Positions 1 to 8,814 of a stretch of 64,000 bases of DNA are shown in pieces. This DNA comes from Scybalousia_A sp964542225 (GTDB taxonomy: Bacteria; Bacteroidota; Bacteroidia; Bacteroidales; P3), in contig CAZITO010000001.1 in NCBI GenBank assembly GCA_964542225.1, positions 22,428 through 86,427 of the forward strand, written 5' to 3'. Position 1 is the first letter of the stretch; every line of letters begins with the position of its first letter. A model generated the notes under the pieces. The model saw only the letters and a program-made list of their open reading frames with translations, was not told where the DNA came from and made no database searches. The position numbers were made by a program, and so were the translations under genes.

Positions 1-502
1 AAAAACTATCTCTTGTCAAATAATCCAGTCTGTCAGTATCTACTTGAGAAGAAACCAACTCTTTGAGAAATCTTTTCGGGTATTTGTCTGAAAAAATATC
101 AACAACCATAGGACTTACCTTTAAATCTTTCATAAATTGCAAAGATACTTCCTCGTGGCTGACATCAAAAAAGAAATCCTCCAAGCAGTGAGAAAAAGGT
201 GCATGACCCACATCGTGCAACAATATGGCTATCAAAGAGGCAAGAGTTTCTTCCTCGGTGATGTTCTCGCCCTTGTTTTTTAGAACGTTAAGAGCCTGTT
301 GCATAAGATACATCGCGCCTATGGAATGAGAAAAACGAGTATGTTCTGCTCCCGGATAGACCAAATTGCTTAAACCCAACTGTTTGATTCGTCTCAGTCG
401 CTGAATATAGGGAGTTTGTATATAATCATAGAGTTCCGCACTTGGAATATTGATAAATCCATAGACGGGGTCATTAATGATTTTTAACTTATTGGAGGTC
501 AT
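1..502 (-). CDS. HD-domain phosphohydrolase (partial, 3' end outside window)
   Basis: The first 167 codons of a gene on the minus strand; the rest lies beyond base 1. The start ATG is the complement of 500-502 and has an AGGAGG-poor, AT-rich leader. The N-terminus resembles the dGTPase-like HD superfamily found in Bacteroidetes: an arginine-rich stretch (IQRLRRIKQLG, about residues 33-43), then HTRFSHS (54-60) and the metal-binding LLHDVGHAPFSH (94-105) with H96-D97. Members hydrolyse phosphate esters or nucleotides using a divalent metal; the exact substrate cannot be told from this part. It is the upstream neighbour, on the same strand, of nothing clearly related in function. The family call is secure; the substrate is not. 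Confidence 0.85.
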   Translation of the reverse strand, partial: MTSNKLKIINDPVYGFINIPSAELYDYIQTPYIQRLRRIKQLGLSNLVYPGAEHTRFSHSIGAMYLMQQALNVLKNKGENITEEETLASLIAILLHDVGHAPFSHCLEDFFFDVSHEEVSLQFMKDLKVSPMVVDIFSDKYPKRFLKELVSSQVDTDRLDYLTRDSF

Positions 503-513
503 AAACTAACCCG

Positions 514-951
514 TTAGAAAACGTATTTAAGGATAAAAGAAAAGTTGCCGCAAAATTTGGTTTCCGGTATCAGTCGCAGTTGTGGTATCCAATCCACAGC
601 AACGCTCAACGGAGAATAAGGAATAAACCACTCTACGCCACAAACTCCATCAAAAGCCAAGCCTAAATCATGGTCATAATCTGCCACAGAGGCTCCATAA
701 CCAAAGTAAAAATTAAAATTCTCAGCAAATTCTCTTTTCCATTGATAAAGAAAAGTAAACTCCAAATTATTATTATCGTAATAAGTTCCAATGAATTCCA
801 TTGAGGAGGAAGGATTGTATTTCTTTACGTCCAAAGAAAATGCACTCCCGTCCCAATAGCCCATTCTTGCACCTACACCCCACTGCTGTGCTTTAAGATG
901 AAAAGAACTTATACCAATAAATAACACAAACAAAAATAAAAACTTTTTCAT
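514..951 (-). CDS. Small exported beta-barrel-like protein
   Basis: A 145-residue protein with a clear signal peptide (MKKFLFLFVLFIGISSFHLKAQ, cleavage expected after the AxAQ-like site near residue 21). The mature part alternates polar and aromatic residues (GVGARMGYWDG, FTFLYQWKREF, FYFGYGAS) and ends in LKYVF, a terminal aromatic typical of outer-membrane beta-barrels. About eight strands would fit. I do not recognise a named family. It lies 11 bp from the HD-domain gene start and on the same strand, so the two may be co-transcribed. Function unknown; outer-membrane location is inferred. Confidence 0.7.
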   Translation of the reverse strand: MKKFLFLFVLFIGISSFHLKAQQWGVGARMGYWDGSAFSLDVKKYNPSSSMEFIGTYYDNNNLEFTFLYQWKREFAENFNFYFGYGASVADYDHDLGLAFDGVCGVEWFIPYSPLSVAVDWIPQLRLIPETKFCGNFSFILKYVF

Positions 952-1006
952 ACTGCTCTCTCTTTTTCTTTACTGCAAAAGTACAATAAAAAATGTTATT
1001 ACTCCA

Positions 1007-2227
1007 TTATTCCGCTTTCATATTCTTTGTGGGAGCAAGTTTGCTGATACTCATACAAGGCAAAACAAGACTAATCATACAAATAACAAACACTCCCATA
1101 TTGATAAATAAAATGTGCGGAATATTTATATCCACAGGCACGGTGCTAAGAAAATAACTCTCTTTGTCCAAGGAAATAATATGGAAGTATTTTTGTATAA
1201 GTTCAACACCTATTGCCAAAATATTTCCGTACAACATACCTTTCAAAGTCAAATAACCTACCTTATAAATGAATATTTTCATTATCATTTTGTTGTTTGC
1301 TCCAAAACTTTTGAGTACGCCCACCAAGTTTTTTTTCTCATAAATCATTATCAACACCATAGAGGACAATGTTACTATACAAACAACTATCATAATGATG
1401 AGTATGAGTATTACATTGCTGTCCAAAAGGTTAAGCCAAGCAAAAAGATTCGGTTCCATTTCCATTACCGACTCTATGCTTTTGGTTTTATCTACTGTAT
1501 AATATATTTGATTGAAATATTTGTTTATAAGCGAGAAGTCCTTAAACCTTAACTCATAATAAGAGAAGTCATTGGAGGACATTGAAAAAATGTTTTGCAA
1601 TACTTGCATATCACATAACAAAAAATGCTCATCATAGTCGGCAAGTCCTGTGTCATAAAAGCCCGATATATAAAAATTCTTTGCTCTATAATTGTTGTTG
1701 GCATAAAAATAAACTTTGATTTTGTCGTTTATTTTTAGATTTAGTTTGTTTTTTAAGGTGTTGGAAACAAGTATTTCCTGTTTGGAATTTTTATTTAAAG
1801 AGGGAAATTTACCTTCTATGATGTTGTCCACAAAAAAAGAATTGTCATATTCTGAATTAACTCCTTTGAGAATTATTGCATGAAAATTATCTTTTTGCAT
1901 TAAAACTCCCGCTTTGGCAACTATGGGACACAAAGAGCGTACGCCGTCTATGTTTCTTATATCGTTTAACTCTTGAGGAGTAAGATGAAAAGTCGCCTCC
2001 TCGTTTCTTATGTATGAAGTGGAATATGGTTTTATTTGTATATGAGAGGAAAAACCGGAAATTTTGTTACGAATTTCTTTTTTAAATCCCTGCAATACAC
2101 TGACCGAAGCCAACATTACAGCAAAAGATAGCATTATGCTTATCATTGCTATTCTCACAATCGGTCGTGTAAAATTTGCTTCCTTTTGTTTTATAAGTCT
2201 TTTTGCTATGTAAAGTGCAAGATTCAT
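1007..2227 (-). CDS. Lipoprotein-releasing-type ABC transporter permease (LolC/LolE/FtsX-like)
   Basis: A 406-residue inner-membrane protein if the start is the ATG at 2227 (MNLALYIAKRLI); a longer in-frame version beginning at 2302 adds 25 residues that do not look like family sequence. The layout is that of the MacB/FtsX permease superfamily: an N-terminal anchor helix (about residues 22-45), a large periplasmic domain (about 46-265), then three C-terminal helices with a charged loop (YEKKNLVGVLKSFGANNKMI) that contacts the ATPase. In Bacteroidetes such proteins are annotated as the LolC/E permease that extracts lipoproteins for transfer to the outer membrane. No ATPase gene is next to it. 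Confidence 0.8.
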   Translation of the reverse strand: MNLALYIAKRLIKQKEANFTRPIVRIAMISIMLSFAVMLASVSVLQGFKKEIRNKISGFSSHIQIKPYSTSYIRNEEATFHLTPQELNDIRNIDGVRSLCPIVAKAGVLMQKDNFHAIILKGVNSEYDNSFFVDNIIEGKFPSLNKNSKQEILVSNTLKNKLNLKINDKIKVYFYANNNYRAKNFYISGFYDTGLADYDEHFLLCDMQVLQNIFSMSSNDFSYYELRFKDFSLINKYFNQIYYTVDKTKSIESVMEMEPNLFAWLNLLDSNVILILIIMIVVCIVTLSSMVLIMIYEKKNLVGVLKSFGANNKMIMKIFIYKVGYLTLKGMLYGNILAIGVELIQKYFHIISLDKESYFLSTVPVDINIPHILFINMGVFVICMISLVLPCMSISKLAPTKNMKAE

Positions 2228-2353
2228 ATATGAGTGCAAAGGTACTACTTTTATCGCAATTGTACCAAAATAATATACCCCTTTATAAAAAGAAAAAAGC
2301 AAACACCTAAAAGGTGATTGCTTTTCATTAAAATATTTTATAAATTAATTTAA

Positions 2354-3622
2354 TTATTTCTGATTGATGATAGCAACTCTGTTCAAATAACCTTTACCAG
2401 GGAAAGGTTCGGTTTTGCAACCTTTGTAATCAACATTGATTTGATTTACATCAACACCTGCATTAACCAAAGCGTTTCTTACGGCTTCTGCTCTTTCTTG
2501 AGAAAGTTCATTGTTTCTTGCCTCAGAACCTGTTTCTTTGTCTGCATAACCTGTTACAGTGAATTTTGTATTCTTGTTCGCTTTCATAAGGTTAGCCATA
2601 AAGGTTATATTTTCCTCATTGGCATCAGATATTTCAGCACTACCTATGTTGAAGAATATACCCAATTGAGTATCTGACATTTCAGCACCTTTGCCGGCAT
2701 TTGCTCTTGCCTTAGCCAATTCGTCGTTCAACTCTTTGTTTTGTTGTTGCAATCTTCTTGCCTCATCTTTGTAACCATTAGCCTTGTTAAGTTCGTCAGC
2801 CAAATCGTTCTTTTCTCTTTCAAGAGTGCTGTAATCGGCTTTCTTTACCCATTGAGAATAATCTATAGGAGTGTATGAAGAGAAGCCACGACGAGGTCTT
2901 TCTGCACTTTCAGAAGTTTTATTGGCAAACTTGTAAGTAACACCTGCTGTTACTGATAGTTGATTCGTCCAATCAACAGTTCCTTGTGCTCTATATGAGT
3001 TTGCAAATTGATTTCTTACAATGAAGTCTCTTAGTTCTAGGTTAAGACTCCAAGCATCGCAAAGTCTGTAAGAAGTCAACAAACCAACAGGCAACACCCA
3101 TTCAGAGTTTCTGTCAGACATCTCAGGTTTAGGGTCAGTACGTTTTGAAGAACCATAACCTATACCTGTGAAAACAGAAGCATTGAAAAATCTATCTGCT
3201 TTATAACCACAAATCCAATTGGTAAGATTGAACAAAACGTTAGCATGAACGATATAGTAGTCGTTTTTCAATTCTGCGTTTCCATCCTCATTAACTTCTA
3301 TACCTGCCATAGGTTTGTAATAAGATTTGTTATTAAGACCAGAAAAACCTAATCTTAGACCAACAACAGGGGTAATCCACTTGCTGACATAGACATCAAA
3401 AACTGGTGCAAAAGAGCCCCAAGTATCAGGGTTAAGGTCTACGTCATTGTCATCAGTGTTGGGAATATTGAAAAATGTTTGCACTCCGGCACCCAAACTT
3501 ATCTCCCAGTTATCCCAGAAATGATTTGTTTCAAAATGTGCCCATTTTGGTTTGATTTCGTCTTGTGCAAACACAGAGCCTGCAAATAATGCTACAGCAA
3601 GCATAATGACTAATCTTTTCAT
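2354..3622 (-). CDS. OmpA family outer-membrane protein
   Basis: A 422-residue protein starting at MKRLVIMLAVALFAGSVFAQ, a signal peptide; 14 further in-frame upstream codons are unlikely to be used. Order of parts: signal peptide, N-terminal beta-barrel (about 20-240, containing WEISLGAGVQTFFN), a coiled-coil linker (about 265-310, rich in ELNKA and LQQQNKELNDEL), and a C-terminal OmpA peptidoglycan-binding domain (about 320-420, with VTGYADKETGS and NNELSQERAEAV). This is the architecture of the Porphyromonas Omp40/41 type, which tethers the outer membrane to peptidoglycan. A minus-strand -7 element (TAATTTTG, complement of 3676-3683) lies about 55 bp upstream. Confidence 0.93.
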   Translation of the reverse strand: MKRLVIMLAVALFAGSVFAQDEIKPKWAHFETNHFWDNWEISLGAGVQTFFNIPNTDDNDVDLNPDTWGSFAPVFDVYVSKWITPVVGLRLGFSGLNNKSYYKPMAGIEVNEDGNAELKNDYYIVHANVLFNLTNWICGYKADRFFNASVFTGIGYGSSKRTDPKPEMSDRNSEWVLPVGLLTSYRLCDAWSLNLELRDFIVRNQFANSYRAQGTVDWTNQLSVTAGVTYKFANKTSESAERPRRGFSSYTPIDYSQWVKKADYSTLEREKNDLADELNKANGYKDEARRLQQQNKELNDELAKARANAGKGAEMSDTQLGIFFNIGSAEISDANEENITFMANLMKANKNTKFTVTGYADKETGSEARNNELSQERAEAVRNALVNAGVDVNQINVDYKGCKTEPFPGKGYLNRVAIINQK

Positions 3623-3675
3623 TGTTTTCTTAAATTTTAAATTATTAATAATTTTACTTTTCACAAATCACAGCA

Positions 3676-3683
3676 CAAAATTA
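3676..3683 (-). promoter_or_regulatory. -7 promoter element of the OmpA gene
   Basis: TAATTTTG on the minus strand matches the Bacteroidetes -7 consensus TAnnTTTG. No -33 TTTG is seen at the usual spacing. It lies in the gap between the two OmpA-type genes, so the longer gene may have its own promoter. Confidence 0.5.
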
Positions 3684-3736
3684 CAACGAAATTTTATAGT
3701 TTAATTAAAATTTACAAACTTTTTTCACACAGAGTG

Positions 3737-4420
3737 TTAAAATTTGTTGGCAAATTTATAAGTAACACCTGCACTAACGGACAATTGATTTGAAAAATCG
3801 GCTGTAGTCAGAGGTGATAATTCATTATGCACATTGTTGCCAAATAGTAAAAAGTCTCTGAATTCAAGATTGATAGCCCAATTTTTACTAATGCTGTATG
3901 TTGTTAACAAGCCAATAGGAACAATTAGTTGGATTTTGTTATCGGATTCGGGTTTTGGCTCTGTGCGTTTGGAATACATAACTCCCACTCCTGCAAAAAC
4001 AGAAAGATTGAAAAAAGCATTTGGACTATAACCATTTATCAAATTGGTTACATTCAATAAAGCGTTTATATGAGCAGAGAAAGAGTTGTTTTTTAACTCA
4101 ACATTATCTTCATATAAGGAATTATAATAATACTTGGCACCAATACCCGAAAAGCCTAAACGCATACCAAAGATTGTACTCATCCATTTGTTTACATACA
4201 AATCAAATACGGGAGTAAAACTATCCCAACTATAAGGATTTAGGTCTGTACCGTTTTTTGTATTTGGCATGTTGTATATCGTTTGCACTCCTGCGTCCAA
4301 ACTTATTTCCCAATTACTCCAAAAACCATTGTTATCGGCAACAACGTGTATATTTTTTGTTTGAGCAAATGTCAATACGGATAGCGACATGAATACAAAA
4401 ACAATAAATACTCTTTTCAT
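3737..4420 (-). CDS. OmpA-barrel paralogue lacking the peptidoglycan-binding domain
   Basis: A 227-residue exported protein whose sequence parallels the barrel part of its downstream neighbour almost position for position: WEISLDAGVQTIYNMPNTK versus WEISLGAGVQTFFNIPNTD, TPVFDLYVNKW versus APVFDVYVSKW, and the closing SNQLSVSAGVTYKFANK. It stops right where the coiled-coil linker and OmpA domain of the neighbour begin, so it is a barrel only. The pair probably arose by tandem duplication followed by loss, or never gain, of the periplasmic half. Signal peptide MKRVFIVFVFMSLSVLTFAQ. The two genes are on the same strand with a gap of about 115 bp. It is probably an outer-membrane protein. Confidence 0.85.
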   Translation of the reverse strand: MKRVFIVFVFMSLSVLTFAQTKNIHVVADNNGFWSNWEISLDAGVQTIYNMPNTKNGTDLNPYSWDSFTPVFDLYVNKWMSTIFGMRLGFSGIGAKYYYNSLYEDNVELKNNSFSAHINALLNVTNLINGYSPNAFFNLSVFAGVGVMYSKRTEPKPESDNKIQLIVPIGLLTTYSISKNWAINLEFRDFLLFGNNVHNELSPLTTADFSNQLSVSAGVTYKFANKF

Positions 4421-4538
4421 TTCCTTAACGAACTTTTAACCTTTATTTATTAGTCTGCGTTTACGAGTTAAGTTTTGAAATAGATACAAAAAAGTTAAAA
4501 AAAAATGTATTTTTCCCCAAGAGGTGCAAAATTTATAT

Positions 4539-4546
4539 TACTTTTG
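4539..4546 (+). promoter_or_regulatory. -7 promoter element of the deiminase gene
   Basis: TACTTTTG matches TAnnTTTG and lies 33 bp ahead of the ATG at 4580. It sits inside the longer possible reading frame that begins at 4505, which supports the downstream start. No clear -33 box. Confidence 0.55.
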
Positions 4547-4579
4547 CTTGACAGAGAAAACCTAAATACAGAAAAATAT

Positions 4580-6718
4580 ATGATTAAAAAAGTTTATTGG
4601 TTATTGTTGCTTGCTTTGTTGTGCAGTCCGACAATACATGCTCAGGTTGAGCAAAGTCTTATAAAACAAAAAAAAGCGGAACTTTTGTCCAAAAGAGAAA
4701 GTATGACGCAAGAACAAATACGTCAAGAGTACGCAAAGCGACACATAGTGAGAAAACCTCAAAAGGTGAATATGCCCAAACGTGCAGTAAAAAAAGATAC
4801 CGTCTCAAATTCTTATTCGCAAAAATCTCTCAACACCTCTTCCTTACCGGAGGATATAATTTACCCGATAGAGAGCGATGAGGTGCAAGCCATACTTATG
4901 ACATGGTCTTATATTTCAAAAACATTGCAAGACGACCAATACGCAGAGCCTATTTTTGAGGGCAAAGGAATAACCTCTTGGTATAACCCTGTTCTTGTTG
5001 ATATATACAGCGTGCCAGATGTTGCAACCAATTCCGATGAGGCAAAGGTTTTTGCCAAACTTGCCAATGCTATACAAAAACATGCTCAAGTATGGATAAA
5101 TGTATGGGCGGCAGAGGATACCACAACCATTAAAGATTTTATGCAACAAAGAGGCACTCCGCTTACCAATTATCGTTTTTTCATCAATCCGGGAAATACC
5201 ATTTGGTACAGAGACTGCGGACCTGTTGCTTTTTATTATGGAGACAATGATGATATAGGTTTTATGGACTTTGAATACTATGGTTACAGACCTTTGGACA
5301 ATGATATTCCTGTCAAAATAGCACAAAAGTTGAATATTCCTGTCTATACTTCGGCTATTGAATATGAAGGAGGAAATATATTGATGGACGGGTTGGGTAC
5401 TTTGATAACAACTTCTGCCGTTTATGAAACAAATCAAGATGAGATTGGTTTGGCTTGTTTGGATACGACTTCTCCATATGGATTTTATGAGCAGAGCAAA
5501 GAGTCTTTGACCGCGGCGCAAGTTGATGACAGTCTCAGGTATTTGTTAAATCTGTCAAAACTTGTGGTTTTACCGGCTTTACAATATGACGGAGGTACTG
5601 GACACATAGACCTTTATTGTGATATGTGGAAAGAGACAGGTTTTGTTGTTTCCCAGTATCCTCAGGTTTTGAGCGGTTGGACAGACTATCAAAGAGTAAG
5701 CAATAATCTTGACAGTTTGTTGAGAATGCAAAACTATTTTGGCAACAAATACTTTGTTTCTCGTATTCCTTTGCCAACAAGAAACAATGGTTCTTGGTAT
5801 TCTTCCGAGTCAAATTACAGCAACAATTACACCCGTTCATTTTCCAATCATACCTTTGTCAATGACGCAATTATTCAACCTGTTTTCTACGATACTACTT
5901 TGACAGGAAGTAAAGCGGGAGATAAAGCAGGTAACCTTGCCGCCATTGAAATAATGAAGCAAAGTTATCCCGGCTATTCTTTTGAGGAAATAGATGTAAG
6001 GAGTTTTGATGGTTGGGGCGGTGCATTGCATTGCATAACAAAACAAATTCCGGCAGAAAACCCTGTTAGAATATATCATCAACCTTTAAGATATATAAAT
6101 ACTTCTGCAGAATATTTGACAAACGCTTCGCTTACCATACTTGCTCAAAACAAAAGCGGTATAGAAGAGGTAAAAGTTTTTTACAGATATGCTTCAGATA
6201 ATGATTTTACGGAATTAAGTTGCTATTCTATGGGTAATAATATGTATGGAGTGGATATTCCTTTGCAAGCAAATGTTACGAACGATACCATATTTTATTA
6301 CATATCTGCAACCTCCAACAATGGCAAAACCATTACCAAACCCATGACCGCTCCTTTGGGTTACTATACCTTGCCTTATGGAACGGAGATAACCGGTGTT
6401 GTGCAAGCCGATGTTTATGGTGAGGGAAGTCATACTTGGGTTTCTTTGGGAGAAAATGTTTCAAAAACATTGGATATGATAGGTCAAGCCTATCCAAACC
6501 CTGCTCAAGACAGAGTAAGCATAGATATACCTCAAAGCAAGACAGATATTTATTATAGAGTGATAAATTTAAAAGGACAAGTATTGTTATCCGATAAGGT
6601 TTATGAATCTTTTGGAAAATTAAATTTGGATGTCTCTTCTTTGAAGGCGGGCAATTATTGGATAACATTTACTGACGGCAATTTCTCAACGGTAAGAAAA
6701 CTTGTTATTGCAAAATAG
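4580..6718 (+). CDS. Secreted peptidylarginine deiminase-like protein with T9SS sorting domain
   Basis: A 712-residue exported enzyme of the Porphyromonas-type agmatine/peptidylarginine deiminase family, which converts arginine (free, in agmatine, or in proteins) to citrulline-type products and ammonia. The start at 4580 gives a signal peptide (MIKKVYWLLLLALLCSPTIHAQ); a start at 4505 would bury it. Expected catalytic residues are all present: D212 in WYRDCGP, H342 in GGTGHIDLY and C485 in GGALHCITKQIP. Order: signal peptide, lysine-rich pro-region (about 22-95), catalytic domain (about 95-500), Ig-like domain (about 510-620), type A T9SS sorting domain (about 635-712, starting AYPNPAQDRVSID). 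The same layout is known from P. gingivalis PPAD. It should be cut and anchored by PorU. Protein versus agmatine as substrate is not settled. Confidence 0.88.
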   Translation: MIKKVYWLLLLALLCSPTIHAQVEQSLIKQKKAELLSKRESMTQEQIRQEYAKRHIVRKPQKVNMPKRAVKKDTVSNSYSQKSLNTSSLPEDIIYPIESDEVQAILMTWSYISKTLQDDQYAEPIFEGKGITSWYNPVLVDIYSVPDVATNSDEAKVFAKLANAIQKHAQVWINVWAAEDTTTIKDFMQQRGTPLTNYRFFINPGNTIWYRDCGPVAFYYGDNDDIGFMDFEYYGYRPLDNDIPVKIAQKLNIPVYTSAIEYEGGNILMDGLGTLITTSAVYETNQDEIGLACLDTTSPYGFYEQSKESLTAAQVDDSLRYLLNLSKLVVLPALQYDGGTGHIDLYCDMWKETGFVVSQYPQVLSGWTDYQRVSNNLDSLLRMQNYFGNKYFVSRIPLPTRNNGSWYSSESNYSNNYTRSFSNHTFVNDAIIQPVFYDTTLTGSKAGDKAGNLAAIEIMKQSYPGYSFEEIDVRSFDGWGGALHCITKQIPAENPVRIYHQPLRYINTSAEYLTNASLTILAQNKSGIEEVKVFYRYASDNDFTELSCYSMGNNMYGVDIPLQANVTNDTIFYYISATSNNGKTITKPMTAPLGYYTLPYGTEITGVVQADVYGEGSHTWVSLGENVSKTLDMIGQAYPNPAQDRVSIDIPQSKTDIYYRVINLKGQVLLSDKVYESFGKLNLDVSSLKAGNYWITFTDGNFSTVRKLVIAK

Positions 6719-6763
6719 CAGACTTTACAAATAAAAGAAACTTAAAAAAAATAAAATAAAGAG

Positions 6764-7498
6764 ATGAAAAAAATTAGCATTTTAATTATGTGTCTTGCCG
6801 TTATGGTAGGTACTAATAGTTTTGCTCAGTATAAGGCAAACGAGGATATTTTCAAATACAATAAGGACTTATCCCTTAATAATACTCTTGGTAGTATGCA
6901 AGGCACACAGGCAGGAGGAGTTTTGGGCACCTTATTGAATTTTAAAACTTTCATAAACATAGGTTATGTAAATCAAACTTTGAAGCCAAAATATGGCGGG
7001 GAGATAAAAAGTGATTTTGGAGTTGATTTGGAGTATGGAAAGACTGTTTATTTTCACAGAATACCATTGTTGGGCAGAATTAAATTTGGTGCGGACTTGG
7101 GAGTTGACATCAATTATGTGAAATACAAAGATTATGAGGAAAAAATCGTAAGAAGCGGTGATACTGAATTGTGGGAAGAAGAGGTAAATTTGGGAGTACA
7201 TCAGGGTGAAGCAGGTTTTTTGATTGGTCCTCGCGTAACCGTCAATATATTGCCAACGTTAAAAATAAGCGGATTTTTCAGATATGTTCCTTCTTGGTCA
7301 TGTTTGGTACTTGATGATGATGTTACCAGTACTTATGCTTCATTCTTTACATACGGAGGAGAAATTACTTGGCTCTTTGTCGGTTTGGGAATAGAGGGAA
7401 GGCACGGAAGTGCAAAATATAATAGTTTGGTTACAGATGACGCAAAAATCAAATATACAACTGACGCAATGAGAGTTTATCTAACATTCAGATTTTAA
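6764..7498 (+). CDS. Exported outer-membrane beta-barrel-like protein
   Basis: A 244-residue protein with signal peptide MKKISILIMCLAVMVGTNSFAQ. The mature part shows repeated amphipathic strands (INIGYVNQTLKPKYGG, VDLEYGKTVYFHR, LKISGFFRYVPSW) and ends MRVYLTFRF, a C-terminal phenylalanine typical of outer-membrane barrels. I do not recognise a named family. It follows the deiminase by 45 bp on the same strand with an AAAGAG-type leader, so the two may share a transcript, which ends at the hairpin at 7514-7555. Confidence 0.72.
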   Translation: MKKISILIMCLAVMVGTNSFAQYKANEDIFKYNKDLSLNNTLGSMQGTQAGGVLGTLLNFKTFINIGYVNQTLKPKYGGEIKSDFGVDLEYGKTVYFHRIPLLGRIKFGADLGVDINYVKYKDYEEKIVRSGDTELWEEEVNLGVHQGEAGFLIGPRVTVNILPTLKISGFFRYVPSWSCLVLDDDVTSTYASFFTYGGEITWLFVGLGIEGRHGSAKYNSLVTDDAKIKYTTDAMRVYLTFRF

Positions 7499-7513
7499 AA
7501 AAAATCACAATAC

Positions 7514-7555
7514 AAAAAAAAGAGAAGTAACTTTTTCGGGTTACTTCTCTTTTTT
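7514..7555. terminator. Bidirectional rho-independent terminator
   Basis: Inverted repeat AGAGAAGTAAC / GTTACTTCTCT with an 8-nt loop, an A-run on the left and a T-run on the right. It lies between the convergent barrel gene and galE and can serve both. Confidence 0.9.
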
Positions 7556-7556
7556 G

Positions 7557-8570
7557 TTATCTCCCAAGATGTTGTTGCCATAGCCAAGCCGATGAGGTCA
7601 TAGAGTCTATATCCTCTTTTGCCTTCCAGCCCAATTCTTGCTCGGCAAAGGATGTGTCTGCCCATATCTGTATTATATCTCCTGCACGTCTTGGAGCAAA
7701 AGACCAAGGAAGTTTTTCACCCGTACTTTTTTCAAAACTGTTTATTATTTCCAAAACCGAGAACCCGTTTCCTGTGCCAATGTTGAAAAATTCCAAATTC
7801 TTTTTATTCTTTTTGTCCAACAATCTTTGTAGGGCTACCACGTGTGCTTTTGCCAAATCCACCACGTGAATATAATCTCTTATGCAGGTGCCATCTGGAG
7901 TCGGATAATCGTTGCCAAAAACTTTTAACTCTTTTCTAAGTCCTGCGGCAGTTTGAGTTATGAAAGGCATAAGGTTGTTTGGCACACCGTTAGGCAATTC
8001 TCCAATCAACGCAGAGGCATGAGCACCTATAGGGTTGAAATATCTTAAAGCAATGGCTTTGATTTCAGAGGTTGCGGTTATAAAATCAAGCATTTCCTCC
8101 ACTATCTGTTTGGTATGTCCGTATGGAGAAGTGGCTTTTTTTGTTGGAGAAGATTCTTTTATAGGCAATTGGTCTGGCTCGCCATAAACGGTGCAAGAAG
8201 AGGACTGAACAAAATATTTTATTCCTCTTTGTTGCATCTCTTGCGCAAGATTTAGAAAAATACCAAGATTGTTTTTGTAATATATAATAGGCTTTTCAAC
8301 ACTTTCTCCCACTGCTTTAAAGGCAGCAAAATTTATTACCGCACATATATCGGTAAAAGTGTCAAATACCAAGCGGCACTCTCTATTATTGGACAAATCG
8401 GCTTTGACAAAATCAGGTCGTTTTCCTGTGATTTTTTCTATATTATCTATTACCTCTGCTTTGGAATTAGAAAGATTATCGGCTATTACTACGTCAAATC
8501 CTGCATTCTGCAACTCTACTGTTGTGTGGCTTCCTATGTATCCTGTTCCACCGGTTATAAGTATTCTCAT
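7557..8570 (-). CDS. galE: UDP-glucose 4-epimerase
   Basis: A 337-residue cytosolic enzyme of the extended short-chain dehydrogenase family that interconverts UDP-glucose and UDP-galactose using bound NAD. It starts at MRILITGGTGYIGSH, whose GGTGYIG is the NAD-binding glycine motif; 18 extra upstream in-frame codons are not family-like. Catalytic residues: S124 and T127 in SSSCTVYG and the Y150-x3-K154 pair in SPYGHTK. Length matches family members of 335-340 residues. It is a single gene reading toward the terminator it shares with the convergent gene. It should supply UDP-galactose for surface glycans. Confidence 0.95.
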   Translation of the reverse strand: MRILITGGTGYIGSHTTVELQNAGFDVVIADNLSNSKAEVIDNIEKITGKRPDFVKADLSNNRECRLVFDTFTDICAVINFAAFKAVGESVEKPIIYYKNNLGIFLNLAQEMQQRGIKYFVQSSSCTVYGEPDQLPIKESSPTKKATSPYGHTKQIVEEMLDFITATSEIKAIALRYFNPIGAHASALIGELPNGVPNNLMPFITQTAAGLRKELKVFGNDYPTPDGTCIRDYIHVVDLAKAHVVALQRLLDKKNKKNLEFFNIGTGNGFSVLEIINSFEKSTGEKLPWSFAPRRAGDIIQIWADTSFAEQELGWKAKEDIDSMTSSAWLWQQHLGR

Positions 8571-8756
8571 ATCGATTTCTTTTTTATCTTTACGTTTGTT
8601 ATATATAAAACAACGTAATAACATTATGGTTTATTGCAATTGTTTTTGATTGGTTGGCACACAGGCAGGCATTGTCTCCACTAACTTGTAACACCTGTTA
8701 AGAAATAAAAAGAGGAATTTTTTTTAACAAAATTTTCCATTTTAAAGAAATATCTA

Positions 8757-8764
8757 TAACTTTG
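8757..8764 (+). promoter_or_regulatory. -7 promoter element of the pyrophosphatase gene
   Basis: TAACTTTG matches the Bacteroidetes -7 consensus, 50 bp ahead of the ATG at 8815. No clear -33 box was found at 17-20 bp. Confidence 0.55.
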
Positions 8765-8814
8765 CTAACGTTATATCAGCACATTTTTTAGAAAAAAAAT
8801 AAAAATTTAGATAT

